A stretch of DNA of 64,000 nucleotides from JAEUMG01 sp046349315 (GTDB lineage: Bacteria > Pseudomonadota > Alphaproteobacteria > Rhizobiales > Aestuariivirgaceae), in contig JAXMCQ010000006.1 of the NCBI GenBank assembly GCA_046349315.1, positions 184,057-248,056 of the forward strand. The letters run 5' to 3'. The translations under genes were made by a program, and so were the position numbers. The notes under the pieces are model-generated. The model saw only the letters and a program-made list of their open reading frames with translations, ran no database searches and was not told the origin of the DNA. Numbering within the stretch: the stretch's first letter is position 1; each line of letters starts with the position of its first letter. This document shows positions 33,248-44,215 of this stretch, piece by piece.

Positions 33248-34093
33248 CTACCGCGATTTAGGCAAGTCCTTTGCAAGCGATGCCGTGAACTTCTCCTTCC
33301 AATCGGCGTGCCAGCGCGACAAGGGCGGGCGGTTCTCGATGATGTCGCCGGCTGCCCAGGCGATGCGCTTCTCGTCAAGTTCACGCGTCACTTCATTGTC
33401 GGGACAGAGGATATAGAAATCGCCTGCATTGATGCGATCGAGCGCGAATGCGACGGTCTGGTCCGCTGTCCAGGCGCCCGGCGGTTTTTCGCTGCGGCCG
33501 CGCGCGGCAAGCGGGGTGAAGACGAATCCAGGGATGAGGAGATGCGCCGTCAGCTTGCAGTGCTCGGTATTGCGCAACTGGTGCTGCAGCGCTTCGGTGA
33601 ACACCTTTACGCCGGCCTTCGACAAATTATAGGCCGGATCGCCAGGCGGCGTGGTGATGCCTTGTTTCGAGCCGGTATTGATGATGAGGCCTGGCGTGCC
33701 TTGGGCGATCATGCCGGGCGCGAAGGCTTGAGTGCCGCGGATCACGCCCCACATGTTCACTTCGAGCGTGCGCGGCCAGTTGTCCGGGTCGAACAGCGTG
33801 GTGCCAGGCTGGATGCCGGCATTGTTCATGAGGATGTCGACGCGGCCGAACCGGTCGCGCACGGCGGTCTCGAGCCGGTGCAAATCCTCCGGCTTGCTGA
33901 CATCGCAAGGAACCGCCATCGCATCGCGCGGCGAGATATCGATTGCGGCCTGATGCAGCCTGTCGCCCGGCAGGTCGGCAATGCAGACTTTGAGCCCCAT
34001 CTCGGCGAAGCGCTTCGCCGCAGCGTAACCGATACCCGAGGCGCCGCCGGTGATGACTGCGACATTGCCTGAAGTCAGTGCTTGATGAGTCAT
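33248..34093 (-). CDS. Short-chain dehydrogenase/reductase
   Basis: 281 residues with a single Rossmann fold. The cofactor loop is TGGASGIG (15-22), then NNAG, and the catalytic YNLSK around 155-159 with the upstream serine in NTGSKQG. CGGAGC precedes the ATG. Asp40 after the second strand (VCIADLPG) favours NAD. The C-terminal ~70 residues are longer than the minimal SDR. The substrate is unknown. A small unknown gene lies 21 bases upstream on the same strand. Confidence 0.9.
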   Translation of the reverse strand: MTHQALTSGNVAVITGGASGIGYAAAKRFAEMGLKVCIADLPGDRLHQAAIDISPRDAMAVPCDVSKPEDLHRLETAVRDRFGRVDILMNNAGIQPGTTLFDPDNWPRTLEVNMWGVIRGTQAFAPGMIAQGTPGLIINTGSKQGITTPPGDPAYNLSKAGVKVFTEALQHQLRNTEHCKLTAHLLIPGFVFTPLAARGRSEKPPGAWTADQTVAFALDRINAGDFYILCPDNEVTRELDEKRIAWAAGDIIENRPPLSRWHADWKEKFTASLAKDLPKSR

Positions 34094-34114
34094 GGCAAGC
34101 TCCGTGACAATTCC

Positions 34115-34321
34115 TCAACCGGCCAGCATGTTCAAGGCGGCGGTGCGCTCGCCCGGTTTCAATTTGAGGAAGAGCGCGCGCGCCTTCTTGATATCGGCGT
34201 CGCTTCCGCTCTCGCTCGCGGTGCGCAACGCGATGGTCGTCGCATGATCCTTCCCGCAAATAAAAGCGAGCGCCTTGGCGAGGCGTCCCATCCCGGCCTG
34301 ATCGATTTTTAGATCGTCCAT
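34115..34321 (-). CDS. Small protein of unknown function
   Basis: 68 residues from ATG 34321, with AAGGAAG 6 bases upstream. The sequence is helical and charged, beginning MDDLKIDQAGMGRLAKALAF and ending KPGERTAALNMLAG, without signal peptide or membrane segment. Similar frame is open further upstream but only as the antisense of exoD. It lies between exoD (stop 38 bases upstream) and the SDR start (21 bases downstream), all on one strand, so it may belong to that transcript. No family recognised. Confidence 0.65.
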   Translation of the reverse strand: MDDLKIDQAGMGRLAKALAFICGKDHATTIALRTASESGSDADIKKARALFLKLKPGERTAALNMLAG

Positions 34322-34359
34322 AAGAGTCTTCCTTTCACGATACCGGGCGGAGATCCCGG

Positions 34360-34974
34360 TCAGAGGCCGAATATCCACCGGCCGAGATAGAAGCCGCCGG
34401 CAATGATGCCGTATCCAACGCTGAGTGCAATAACGAGGGTGATCAGACTGAGGAACCAGCCGATCATAACCGCGACGCCGTCCTGCTCGGCAAGCCCGAG
34501 CGCGAAAAGGATGAGGGCGAGCGCCGGCGGGAAGTTGGCAAGTGGAATGGGCAGGAACAGGATGAGCGTGAGAATAAAGCACGCAATTCCGGTCAGGCGC
34601 TCGGCGAAGGGCGTGCACAAAAAGTCGAGGCGCGGCCTCATGAGGCGTTCGACGCGCGCCACAAGCTCCGTCGCCCGCTGCAGCCCCTTGCGCAGGCCGG
34701 TCCAGGGGATGGAGCGTTGCGTCACCGAGGAGGGAAGCCACATGGTCGGGCGGCCGATCATCAATTGCGCGGTGATGAAGAAAAGCGGAATGGCGAAAAT
34801 GGCGGACGCACCCGGGATGAGGCTCGGGACAGCGAAGGCAAGGATGCCGGCGCCGAAGGCGCGCTCGCCCAAGAGGTTGAGCAATTCCGAAATCTTGATT
34901 TCGGAACGCTCCTCCGCCGCCAGTTGCCGGAGGACTTCGGAGAGCTTTTTGTTTTGCGAATGACCTGAATTCAT
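34360..34974 (-). CDS. exoD: ExoD-family exopolysaccharide synthesis protein
   Basis: 204 residues. A cytosolic start (LSEVLRQLAAE, then IKISELLNLLGERAFG) precedes at least four hydrophobic segments, e.g. AGILAFAVPSLIPGASAIFAIP and GIACFILTLILFLPIPLANFPP. This is the ExoD pattern described in Sinorhizobium for alkali tolerance and exopolysaccharide. The gene overlaps the end of the upstream CBS-domain gene by four bases (ATGA), implying co-translation. Confidence 0.85.
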   Translation of the reverse strand: MNSGHSQNKKLSEVLRQLAAEERSEIKISELLNLLGERAFGAGILAFAVPSLIPGASAIFAIPLFFITAQLMIGRPTMWLPSSVTQRSIPWTGLRKGLQRATELVARVERLMRPRLDFLCTPFAERLTGIACFILTLILFLPIPLANFPPALALILFALGLAEQDGVAVMIGWFLSLITLVIALSVGYGIIAGGFYLGRWIFGL

Positions 34975-36278
34975 GCGCGCTCAGCGACCCGGCGCGATAC
35001 GGGTTGCTTGGCGGCGAGAATCTTGTCGACCCGGCGTCCGTCGAGATCGATCACCTCGAATTTCCACCCCTTTGCGGAGAAGCTTTCGCCGAGCGCCGGC
35101 AAATGCTTGAGGCGTTCGAGCACGAAGCCGCCGACGGTCTGATAGGGACGCTTCTCCGGCAATCTTATGCCCAGAACTTCCACGAATTCGTCGACCGGCA
35201 TGGCACCCGAGATGAGCCACGAGCCGTCGGGCCGCTGCAAGGCGTGAGGCTCCTCGTCCTCCTCGCTGCGGAATGTGCCGACGATCGCTTCTAGAATATC
35301 GGAGGATGTGACGACTCCCTGGAAGTGGCCATATTCATCGTGAACCAAGCCAATGTGGATAGACGAGCCCTTTAGCAGTTCAACGACATCGAGCGCCGGC
35401 ATCGTATCGGGAATGACCGGCGCCTTAGTGACAAGCTTTCGCAAGTCGAGCTTCCTTCCGGCGATCAGAACGTCGGCGATGTCCTTGGCCTGGATGATGC
35501 CGATCACTTCATCGGGATTGCCGTCGATGACGGGCAAGCGGGAATGGATACTGTCCTTCACCGCCTTGGAAATGTCGTTCGCGTCATCGGCAAGATCGAT
35601 CATATCGACGTCGTGGCGGGGCGTCATGACGGCACTGACTGGGCGGTCGCTGAGGCGCATGACGCCGGCGATCATCGAGCGCTCTTCGCTTTCGATCACG
35701 CCGGCCGTCTCTGCCTCGGAAATCAGCATCTTGATTTCTTCTTCGGTGACCTTGGCTTGAGAGGTGCGACGCTGGCCGAGAAGGGCGAGCACGAAGCGAC
35801 CGGAGATGTCGAGGAACCAGACGAAGGGGCTTGCAAGCTTCGACAGGAACATCATGGCCGGCGCCACGGCGCAGGCGATGGCTTCGGGATTGCGGAGCGC
35901 GATCTGTTTGGGAACCAATTCGCCGACGATGAGAGAGACGTAGGTGATTACCGTGACCACGACGCCGAACGAGATCGGATCGGCATAACCGCGATCGAGC
36001 CCTGCCGATTCGAGGACCGTGGCAAGGCGCTGGCCAAGGGTTGCGCCGGAAACGGCGCCCGCGAGGATGCCGATGAGTGTGATTCCGACCTGAACGGTGG
36101 ACAGAAAGCGGCCCGGATCGGAAGCAAGCGCCAGAGCCCTGCGGGAGCCGCTCACGCCACGCTCGATCATGGCCTTCAAACGGGCCGGACGGGCCGATAC
36201 GACGGCCAGTTCGGACATGGCAAGCGCGCTATTGATAAGAATAAGAACTAAAATAAGCGCAAGTTCTGCGATCAACAT
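34971..36278 (-). CDS. CorC/HlyC-type transporter (DUF21-CBS-CBS)
   Basis: 435 residues from ATG 36278. A DUF21 membrane domain (about 1-190, opening LIAELALILVLILINSALAM) is followed by two CBS domains (about 205-330, MTPRHDVDMIDL and GIIQAKDIADVLI) and the CorC_HlyC transporter-associated domain (about 345-425, WLISGAMPVDEFVEVLGI). Such proteins are linked to magnesium/cobalt efflux; the haemolysin name is historical. Extra frame upstream to 36416 has no start signal. It overlaps exoD by four bases. Confidence 0.9.
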   Translation of the reverse strand: MLIAELALILVLILINSALAMSELAVVSARPARLKAMIERGVSGSRRALALASDPGRFLSTVQVGITLIGILAGAVSGATLGQRLATVLESAGLDRGYADPISFGVVVTVITYVSLIVGELVPKQIALRNPEAIACAVAPAMMFLSKLASPFVWFLDISGRFVLALLGQRRTSQAKVTEEEIKMLISEAETAGVIESEERSMIAGVMRLSDRPVSAVMTPRHDVDMIDLADDANDISKAVKDSIHSRLPVIDGNPDEVIGIIQAKDIADVLIAGRKLDLRKLVTKAPVIPDTMPALDVVELLKGSSIHIGLVHDEYGHFQGVVTSSDILEAIVGTFRSEEDEEPHALQRPDGSWLISGAMPVDEFVEVLGIRLPEKRPYQTVGGFVLERLKHLPALGESFSAKGWKFEVIDLDGRRVDKILAAKQPVSRRVAERA

Positions 36279-36521
36279 GGGGCCATGATATAACGCCCGG
36301 CGCACGCAAAGCAAAATGGGGAGGTCACAGACTCTTGTCTTGCATCCTTCACAAAGCTCCGGCATGTACGCGAGATCGAGACTTGGCCGGACGATTGGCC
36401 GCTTCGTCCTTTGCATAGAGCAGGGCGCACGAACCGACGACCCCTTCCAGTATCGACGACGAGGTTGTGCATTTTTGCACGGCTGCGTCTATCGCATCGA
36501 CCCTATTTCGAAAGGCTATCT

Positions 36522-36731
36522 ATGAATACCGGAACAGTGAAGTGGTTCAACGAGCAAAAGGGTTTCGGCTTTATCCAGCCGGATAACGGCTCGAAGGACG
36601 TGTTCGTGCACATCTCGGCAGTGGAACGGGCTGGGATGAAGACGTTGCGCGAGGGCCAAAAGGTGAGCTTTGAGATCCAGACGGATCGGCGCACTGGCAA
36701 GAGCTCGGCGGGGAACCTCCAGGCCGCCTAA
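36522..36731 (+). CDS. Cold shock protein (CspA family)
   Basis: 69 residues, full-length single cold-shock domain. RNP1 is KGFGFI and RNP2 is VFVHIS; the start MNTGTVKWFNEQ is canonical. It binds single-stranded RNA/DNA as a chaperone. AAAGG lies shortly before the ATG. A leader of up to 240 bases separates it from the divergent CBS gene and contains a GTGCA/TGCAC hairpin (36467-36480), as expected for regulated csp mRNAs. A strong terminator follows. Confidence 0.95.
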   Translation: MNTGTVKWFNEQKGFGFIQPDNGSKDVFVHISAVERAGMKTLREGQKVSFEIQTDRRTGKSSAGNLQAA

Positions 36732-36759
36732 GCCGCCTCAAATCTCTAAGACTGTTGCG

Positions 36760-36793
36760 ATGCCCGGCCGAAATGCCGGGCATTGTTGTTTTG
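36760..36793 (+). terminator. Rho-independent terminator of the cold shock gene
   Basis: TGCCCGGC (36761-36768) and GCCGGGCA (36775-36782) form a perfect stem around CGAAAT, extended by an A-T pair, and followed by TTGTTGTTTTG. Confidence 0.85.
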
Positions 36794-37182
36794 TGAGCGG
36801 CGGTTTGCCGGGTGATTGTGCAGTGCAAATGAGCTACCGGAAGGCCATGCAAGGGGTAGAATATTGGCGCGTGCAAAAATCGCAGATTGGCCGATTTTTG
36901 ACACAGTTCGACACACATAAGCAAGATTTTATACACTTCTAAAAACCACTATCTTTCATATGCTTAGGGTGTATTGTATGTGAGTGAGGAAGGGCTTAAC
37001 GGGATATGAACAGACCTATGAGGTTTATGCATAGCTGGCCTCCTGGAGCCCCTCTGGTGCAGTCGCAACTCTGCCACATATAGACGGCATCAGTTTGTGC
37101 GTTGCACAAGCGCGAAATCAAACCCCTGATGCATCGAAGCCCGAACTTCCGATCATCAAGGATGACAGACAAGGAGAACACA
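36794..37182 (+). other. AT-rich intergenic region before the DUF1127 gene
   Basis: No protein gene supported over 389 bases, which are clearly richer in A and T than the neighbours. A 9-base perfect stem, CAAAAATCG (36874-36882) with CGATTTTTG (36892-36900), is terminator-like. The perfect palindrome TTGTGC-GTT-GCACAA lies at 37095-37109, about 75 bases before the DUF1127 start, and could be an operator. A small RNA is possible but not shown. Confidence 0.5.
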
Positions 37183-37386
37183 ATGACCACCACCACTCTT
37201 GGCCATGATGCCACCAACACCAGCACGCGCCCGGTTTCGAGCTTCCTCGGCCGCATCTCCAGCCGGTTTGGCGATTACGTCGCCCGTTCGCGCATCGAGC
37301 GCCAGCTTGAGCAGCTCGACGACCGCCTCCTGCTCGATATCGGCATGAAGCGCTCCGACATCCGCCGGATGGTCTGGGGCAACTAA
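37183..37386 (+). CDS. DUF1127 small protein
   Basis: 67 residues from ATG 37183, chosen because AAGGAGAAC is at ideal spacing; an ATG at 37162 and an upstream start have none. The C-terminal ~45 residues are the DUF1127 domain (RIERQLEQLDDRLLLDIGM, then SDIRRMVWGN), Arg-rich and helical. Some members bind RNA and affect phosphate or carbon metabolism in Agrobacterium and Rhodobacter. The N-terminal part is Thr/Ser-rich. It is convergent with prmA. Confidence 0.88.
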   Translation: MTTTTLGHDATNTSTRPVSSFLGRISSRFGDYVARSRIERQLEQLDDRLLLDIGMKRSDIRRMVWGN

Positions 37387-37402
37387 GCCAAACCTACACC
37401 GC

Positions 37403-38335
37403 TCATCGCGAGATCGATCGCGATCTTTGCAACGCCCGGTCCGCATCAGCGCCCGGGCGTTTTGCTTTTTGGGGACGCCTGAGGACCAGGGTCACCCAGT
37501 TGTGGTCCGCAATGCGCCTCTCCCGGATCAGGCCGCGAGACCGGTAGGCAGCAAAGACGGCCCGTTGCTGGTCTAAGGTCAGGCCCGAAAGCACGATGCG
37601 GCCGCCGGGGGCCAGAAGGTTCGACAATGGCCCAGCCAACCGGATCAAGGGCAGGGCTAGAACATTGGCAAAGATCAAGTCGTAGGGGCCGCCGTTAGCG
37701 ATACTGGCATCGCCAGTGCCTGTCGCCGTGATCGCTTCAACCCAAGGTGCAGCGCCATTGAAGCGGGCATTGCGTTTCGTCACCAGAACCGCCTCGGGAT
37801 CGATATCGCTGGCGAGGACGCGGCATCGCAACGCGCGCGCGGCGGCAAGCGCCAGCACCCCGGTACCGCAGCCGACATCCAGGACTCGACTTGGCTTGTC
37901 CGTTTTGAGGATGCCGTCCAGCGCTCTTAGGCAACCGAGCGTCGTTGCGTGATGGCCGGTTCCGAATGCCGTTCCGGCATCGATTTCGAGACTGATGCCG
38001 CCGGCGCGTCGCCTGGAACGGTCATGCGAGCCGTGAAGGTAGAACCGTCCCGCGGAAACGGGCGGCAAACCCTCCAGCGACCGGCGGACCCAGTCGATTT
38101 CCGGAACAGTCGAGACGCTTGCGTCATCCCTGCCGATGTTCCTCGCTGCCTCCATTGCGGAAGCCTCGTCAGGAAAATAGGCGAGAACTTCCCATTCGCC
38201 CTGCGCCTCATCGACCTCGTTCAAGGTCACGGCGAGGGGCTCTGGCTCGGTACCGTCCTCAAGGCGATTGGAGAGCGCATTGGCTTCGGCCATGCTCAAT
38301 GCTGCGAAACGAATCAACCCGAGCGCGGGCACCAT
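37403..38335 (-). CDS. prmA: Ribosomal protein L11 methyltransferase
   Basis: 310 residues. An N-terminal substrate-recognition domain (about 1-100) precedes the SAM-binding Rossmann domain. Typical motifs are EIDAGTAFGTGHHATTLGCL, VLDVGCGTGVLALAAARAL and LIFANVLALPLI (NxxxxP catalytic loop variant). It trimethylates L11 in the cytosol. The C-terminal ~20 residues are Arg-rich and not conserved. Its ATG lies 8 bases after the ABC-transporter stop, so the two are co-transcribed. Confidence 0.93.
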   Translation of the reverse strand: MVPALGLIRFAALSMAEANALSNRLEDGTEPEPLAVTLNEVDEAQGEWEVLAYFPDEASAMEAARNIGRDDASVSTVPEIDWVRRSLEGLPPVSAGRFYLHGSHDRSRRRAGGISLEIDAGTAFGTGHHATTLGCLRALDGILKTDKPSRVLDVGCGTGVLALAAARALRCRVLASDIDPEAVLVTKRNARFNGAAPWVEAITATGTGDASIANGGPYDLIFANVLALPLIRLAGPLSNLLAPGGRIVLSGLTLDQQRAVFAAYRSRGLIRERRIADHNWVTLVLRRPQKAKRPGADADRALQRSRSISR

Positions 38336-38343
38336 GGCAGTGA

Positions 38344-40206
<1,863 letters not shown>

Positions 40207-40299
40207 GGGGGTCGTCTACTCCTGAAGCGGGAACGCGATCGGCGCCCCGCCTGTTGCGGAAACCAAATTGTTGAGCTTCGGGGCGTGCTTATAGCCCTG

Positions 40300-41421
40300 T
40301 CAGGGCTTGGAAGGGAAGTGGGCGAGCCAGGGCGGCGTGGGCGTATCGAGGCCAGCCATGCGGGGCAATAAGAAGCGCTGCACCATCGGTGTTTTCATGG
40401 CCAAGGGCAGTATCATCGTGCGCAAAAACCTTGCCCAGGCAGAGCGCGAAGCCAGGAGGTCGGTCGGCGCCGACGTCATCTTCAACACTTGAGCGCCCGG
40501 GCCGTGGCGCAGTCGCGTGTAGTCTTGCGCCCTGCCTTCCGAGAGGAGGTAGGCAAGCCAAGCCGCATCCTCGATGCCGAGATTCATGCCCCTGCCTCCG
40601 ACCGGTGAATGGATATGGGCGGCATCGCCAGCCAGAAAGGCATTCCCTTGCTGGTAGGTTTCGACCTGGCGGTAGCTGATGTGAAACTCGCTTTGCCAGA
40701 CGATCTTCCTGACTCGGGTATCGGGCGGCAGGCTGTTCATGATGTCGGTGCGCGAGCTGACAAAGCGCCCGAAGCCCTCGCGCAACGGAAAGAAGGCGCA
40801 GACAAAATCGTCAAAGAGCGTTGCGACGCCGCAGTCCCAGGGAAACGGCCAGGATTCCAGTTCGACGTCGGCGAGCCCCCAGGCTTCGGGAAGACTCTCG
40901 CCGGCAAAGCCGATGCCAAGCGACTTGCGCACCAATGAATGAGCGCCGTCGGCGCCGATTACCACGTCGAACGTTTCCTCGGCCTCGCCTATCGCGCAGC
41001 GGAAAGCGTTGCGCTCGATATTTAGTGCCGTGAGTTCCTTCTGCCATTCGACAGGGTGTCCCGCCTCGCTGAGGAGCCCGGCCAATATCTGCTCGGTCTC
41101 CGATTGCGCGAGGGCAAGCAGGAAATTGAAGCGATGATTGATGTAGCGCGTTTCCAAACGGAACAATTCGCGCTGGGGCGTGCGCACGATCATGTGATGG
41201 ATGCGGTTACCGCGGGCGAGCATGCGCGCGGTGGCGCCAGAAGGCTCGAGTATTTCCAAAGTACGGGGATTGACGGCAAGGGCGCGTGATTCTGGGGCAG
41301 GGCCACTATCCCTGTCGATGATGCGCGGGGTCATGCCGCGACGGCGCAGTTCGACGGCTGCTGCGAGACCGACCGGACCGGCGCCAACGATTAAAATGCG
41401 AGTCGCCGGGGTAATTTGCAT
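40300..41421 (-). CDS. FAD-dependent aromatic-ring monooxygenase-like protein
   Basis: 373 residues. AAGGAA precedes ATG 41421. The GxGxxG motif (LIVGAGPVGLAAAVELRRRG), the DG motif (VIGADGAHSLVR) and the GD motif (AFLAGDAAHIHSPVGGRGMN) are intact, as in PheA/TfdB-type flavin hydroxylases that use NAD(P)H and oxygen. It lacks the C-terminal thioredoxin-like domain of the longest members. It is divergent, across about 90 bases, from an MFS pump that may carry the same compound or its product; this is inference. Confidence 0.88.
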   Translation of the reverse strand: MQITPATRILIVGAGPVGLAAAVELRRRGMTPRIIDRDSGPAPESRALAVNPRTLEILEPSGATARMLARGNRIHHMIVRTPQRELFRLETRYINHRFNFLLALAQSETEQILAGLLSEAGHPVEWQKELTALNIERNAFRCAIGEAEETFDVVIGADGAHSLVRKSLGIGFAGESLPEAWGLADVELESWPFPWDCGVATLFDDFVCAFFPLREGFGRFVSSRTDIMNSLPPDTRVRKIVWQSEFHISYRQVETYQQGNAFLAGDAAHIHSPVGGRGMNLGIEDAAWLAYLLSEGRAQDYTRLRHGPGAQVLKMTSAPTDLLASRSAWARFLRTMILPLAMKTPMVQRFLLPRMAGLDTPTPPWLAHFPSKP

Positions 41422-41510
41422 CGGGTTCCTTACTTCCTACGCGAATCGCGGCCTATCTCATCTGCAATAATTGCATGAGCGGCGAAGGATCGTCATGCTA
41501 TCCACCGGCC

Positions 41511-42914
41511 ATGGCCGAGTTTTCCCGCATTTTGCCCTTGGTCGTCGCCGCCGCCCTGTTCATGGAGAACATGGATTCGACGGTGATTGCGACCTCGCTG
41601 CCGGCCATCGCCAGCGACCTCAATGTCGATCCCGTCGTCCTGAAACTTGCTTTCACGACCTATCTCTTGAGCCTGACGGTTTTCATTCCGATCAGCGGTT
41701 GGACGGCGGACCGGTTCGGCGCAAAGAACGTGTTTCGCGCGGCAATCGCCGTCTTCACGCTGGGCTCGATAGCCTGCGGGTTCTCGCAGACGCTGGAAGG
41801 GCTCGTCGCAGCGCGGGCGCTTCAGGGTGTCGGCGGTGCGATGATGGTGCCGGTCGGACGGCTCATCCTGCTGCGCGCGATCCCTAAGAGCCAGATGGTC
41901 AATGCGCTCGCCTATCTGACCATTCCGGCCTTGATCGGCCCATTGATCGGGCCGCCGATCGGCGGCTTCATCACCACCTATTTCCATTGGCGTTGGATCT
42001 TTCTCATCAATGTGCCGGTCGGAATCGTCGGCCTGATCCTGGCGACCGTATTAATGCCGGATATTCGCGCTGATCGCACGCCGCGTCTCGACGCTATGGG
42101 CTTTATCCTTTCGGGCGCAGGACTGTCCGCACTTGTCTTCGGATTGACGGTGCTGGGCCGCGATCTGCTGCCGGATGAAGCCGCTATCGCGTTGGTACTC
42201 GGTGGAACTGTGCTTCTCGTCCTTTATGTGTTTCACGCGCGGCGGACGGAAGAACCGATCCTCGATCTCAAACTGCTCCGTATTCTGACATTCAGGGCCG
42301 GGGTAATCGGCGGCAGCTTGTTCCGGGTAGGTGTCGGAGCCACGCCGTTTCTGTTGCCCCTGCTTCTCCAGCTCGGCTTTGGCATGACACCATTTCAGGC
42401 TGGGCTACTCACCTGCGCCTCCGTTGCGGGTGCGTTGGCCATGAAATTCACGGTGCATCGGGTGCTGCGGCATTACGGGTTTCGCATGGTGTTGATCGTC
42501 AACGGATTGATTTCGGCTGTCTTCATCGCGGCCAATGGGTTTTTCACGATCACGACGCCCTTGGTGGTGATGGCGGTATGTTTGCTCTGCGGCGGGTTCT
42601 TCCGATCGCTGCAATTCACCTCGATGAATGCATTGTCCTATGGCGATATCGATCATCCCGATATGAGCCGCGCCACTAGCTTCTACATGGTGGCGCAGCA
42701 GCTTTCGCTCTCGGCCGGCGTTGCCTTTGCCGCCTTCATCCTTGAAATGACGCAGATGGTTAGAGGCGATCTCACTCTCGTTGCCGCCGATTTCAGCATC
42801 GCCTTCTTCGCGGTGGCGGCTGTCAGCGCCCTCTCGGTCGTCTCGTTTATCGGTCTCTCCCATGATGCGGGCGAGGAACTGGTCCAGCGCCGCGCTACGC
42901 AGGCTGCCCGCTAG
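41511..42914 (+). CDS. MFS drug/proton antiporter (DHA2, EmrB/QacA type)
   Basis: 467 residues from ATG 41511; an ATG at 41475 would add 12 residues ahead of the first helix, and neither has a clear ribosome binding site. About 14 membrane segments. Motif A-like GWTADRFGAKNVFRAAIAVF and the antiporter motif C region (ALIGPLIGPPIGGFI) support drug or metabolite efflux. It is convergent with the creatinase gene, with 8 bases between stops. Confidence 0.88.
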   Translation: MAEFSRILPLVVAAALFMENMDSTVIATSLPAIASDLNVDPVVLKLAFTTYLLSLTVFIPISGWTADRFGAKNVFRAAIAVFTLGSIACGFSQTLEGLVAARALQGVGGAMMVPVGRLILLRAIPKSQMVNALAYLTIPALIGPLIGPPIGGFITTYFHWRWIFLINVPVGIVGLILATVLMPDIRADRTPRLDAMGFILSGAGLSALVFGLTVLGRDLLPDEAAIALVLGGTVLLVLYVFHARRTEEPILDLKLLRILTFRAGVIGGSLFRVGVGATPFLLPLLLQLGFGMTPFQAGLLTCASVAGALAMKFTVHRVLRHYGFRMVLIVNGLISAVFIAANGFFTITTPLVVMAVCLLCGGFFRSLQFTSMNALSYGDIDHPDMSRATSFYMVAQQLSLSAGVAFAAFILEMTQMVRGDLTLVAADFSIAFFAVAAVSALSVVSFIGLSHDAGEELVQRRATQAAR

Positions 42915-42922
42915 TCGCTGCT

Positions 42923-44149
42923 TTACTTGCCGCGGATGATGTTATGCTCAGGGCCGTAGGGGAAGTGGGTGATATTGGTGTTGCCCTTATCCGTAATCAC
43001 CAGGATGTCGTGTTCGCGATAGCCGCCGGCGCCTTTGCGTCCTTCCGGTACCATGATCATCGGCTCCATGGATACGACCATGCCGGGTTCGAGCACGGTG
43101 TCGCAATCCTCGCGCAATTCGAGGCCGGCCTCGCGGCCGTAATAGTGGCAGAGCACACCGAAGGAGTGGCCGTAACCGAATGTGCGATACTGCAGAAGCT
43201 GATGCCCCTCGTAAATCGCATTGAGTTCCTTCGCGATGTCGGAACAGCGATTGCCCGGAACGAGAAGCTTCTTTCCTTCGTCGTGAACCTGGCAGTTGAT
43301 CTCCCAATATTTAAGATGGGTGTCCGAGGCGCTCTCCGCGAAGAGCGTGCGCTCGAGCGCAACGTAATAGCCGCCGACCATCGGAAAGCAGTTGAGGCTC
43401 AAGATGTCGCCAGTCTCGATGCGTCGGCTCGTTACCGGATTATGGGCGCCGTCGGTATTAATGCCCGACTGAAACCACGTCCAAGTATCCATCAGCTCCG
43501 CATCGGGCCAGGTCTTAGCGATCTCGCGCACCATGGCACCCGTTGAATGCAGGGCAACTTCGTGCTCCGGCACGTTGACTCCGATCGCCTCGGCGCAAGC
43601 TGCGCCGCCAAGATCGGCGATGCGCGCCATTTCCGTGATATGCGCGATTTCTTCTTTTGACTTGATCATACGCAAGCGCATGGACGGGGCCGCTATATCG
43701 ACGAATTCCACATCCGGCATGGCATCGGCGAGCTGCTTGCGGAAATCGAGGCTTACGTGGTCGAATTCGATACCGATTCGCTTGGCCTTCTTGGCAAGAT
43801 TGCGGACGGCCGTGAAATAATTGCGCTTGTCCCAGTCGGTATAACTCACGTTATCGCAGTGGCTGCGGCGCCAAGGCTGGCCGCCATCGATGGCGGAGGT
43901 GACCGTCGTCGCGTGGTCCTGGTCAAGGACCAGGCCATAGCGGCGGCCGAAATAGCAATAGAGGAAACCGGTCAGATAGCAGATGTTGTGATAGGAGGTG
44001 AAAAGTGCGGCATCGACTTTTTCCGATACCATCACGCCGCGGACCGCGGCATGGCGTTTTTCAACTTCACTTGCAGAAAAGATCGGCGTGGGACGCGTGC
44101 CGTTGCCGCGGTAATCCACCGTCGATGGACGGGAAAGCCTCTCAATCAT
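42923..44149 (-). CDS. Creatinase (creatine amidinohydrolase)
   Basis: 408 residues. It is very close in pattern to Pseudomonas creatinase (about 403 residues): TSYHNICYLTGFLYC, IDGGQPWRRS, MDTWTWFQSGINTDGAHNPV, RTFGYGHSFG, REDCDTVLEPGMVVSMEPMI and a FPYGPEHNIIR end. His236 in DGAHNP is the catalytic His. The fold is M24 pita-bread but, as in true creatinases, not a metal peptidase. It hydrolyses creatine to sarcosine and urea. GAGGGG precedes ATG 44149. No sarcosine oxidase or creatininase is nearby, so the pathway must continue elsewhere. Confidence 0.93.
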   Translation of the reverse strand: MIERLSRPSTVDYRGNGTRPTPIFSASEVEKRHAAVRGVMVSEKVDAALFTSYHNICYLTGFLYCYFGRRYGLVLDQDHATTVTSAIDGGQPWRRSHCDNVSYTDWDKRNYFTAVRNLAKKAKRIGIEFDHVSLDFRKQLADAMPDVEFVDIAAPSMRLRMIKSKEEIAHITEMARIADLGGAACAEAIGVNVPEHEVALHSTGAMVREIAKTWPDAELMDTWTWFQSGINTDGAHNPVTSRRIETGDILSLNCFPMVGGYYVALERTLFAESASDTHLKYWEINCQVHDEGKKLLVPGNRCSDIAKELNAIYEGHQLLQYRTFGYGHSFGVLCHYYGREAGLELREDCDTVLEPGMVVSMEPMIMVPEGRKGAGGYREHDILVITDKGNTNITHFPYGPEHNIIRGK

Positions 44150-44215
44150 GACCCCTCATGCTGTTGGACGCCTACATAAGTTCGTCCTTAACAGCTATAG
44201 CGAGGGTTGCAAGGC

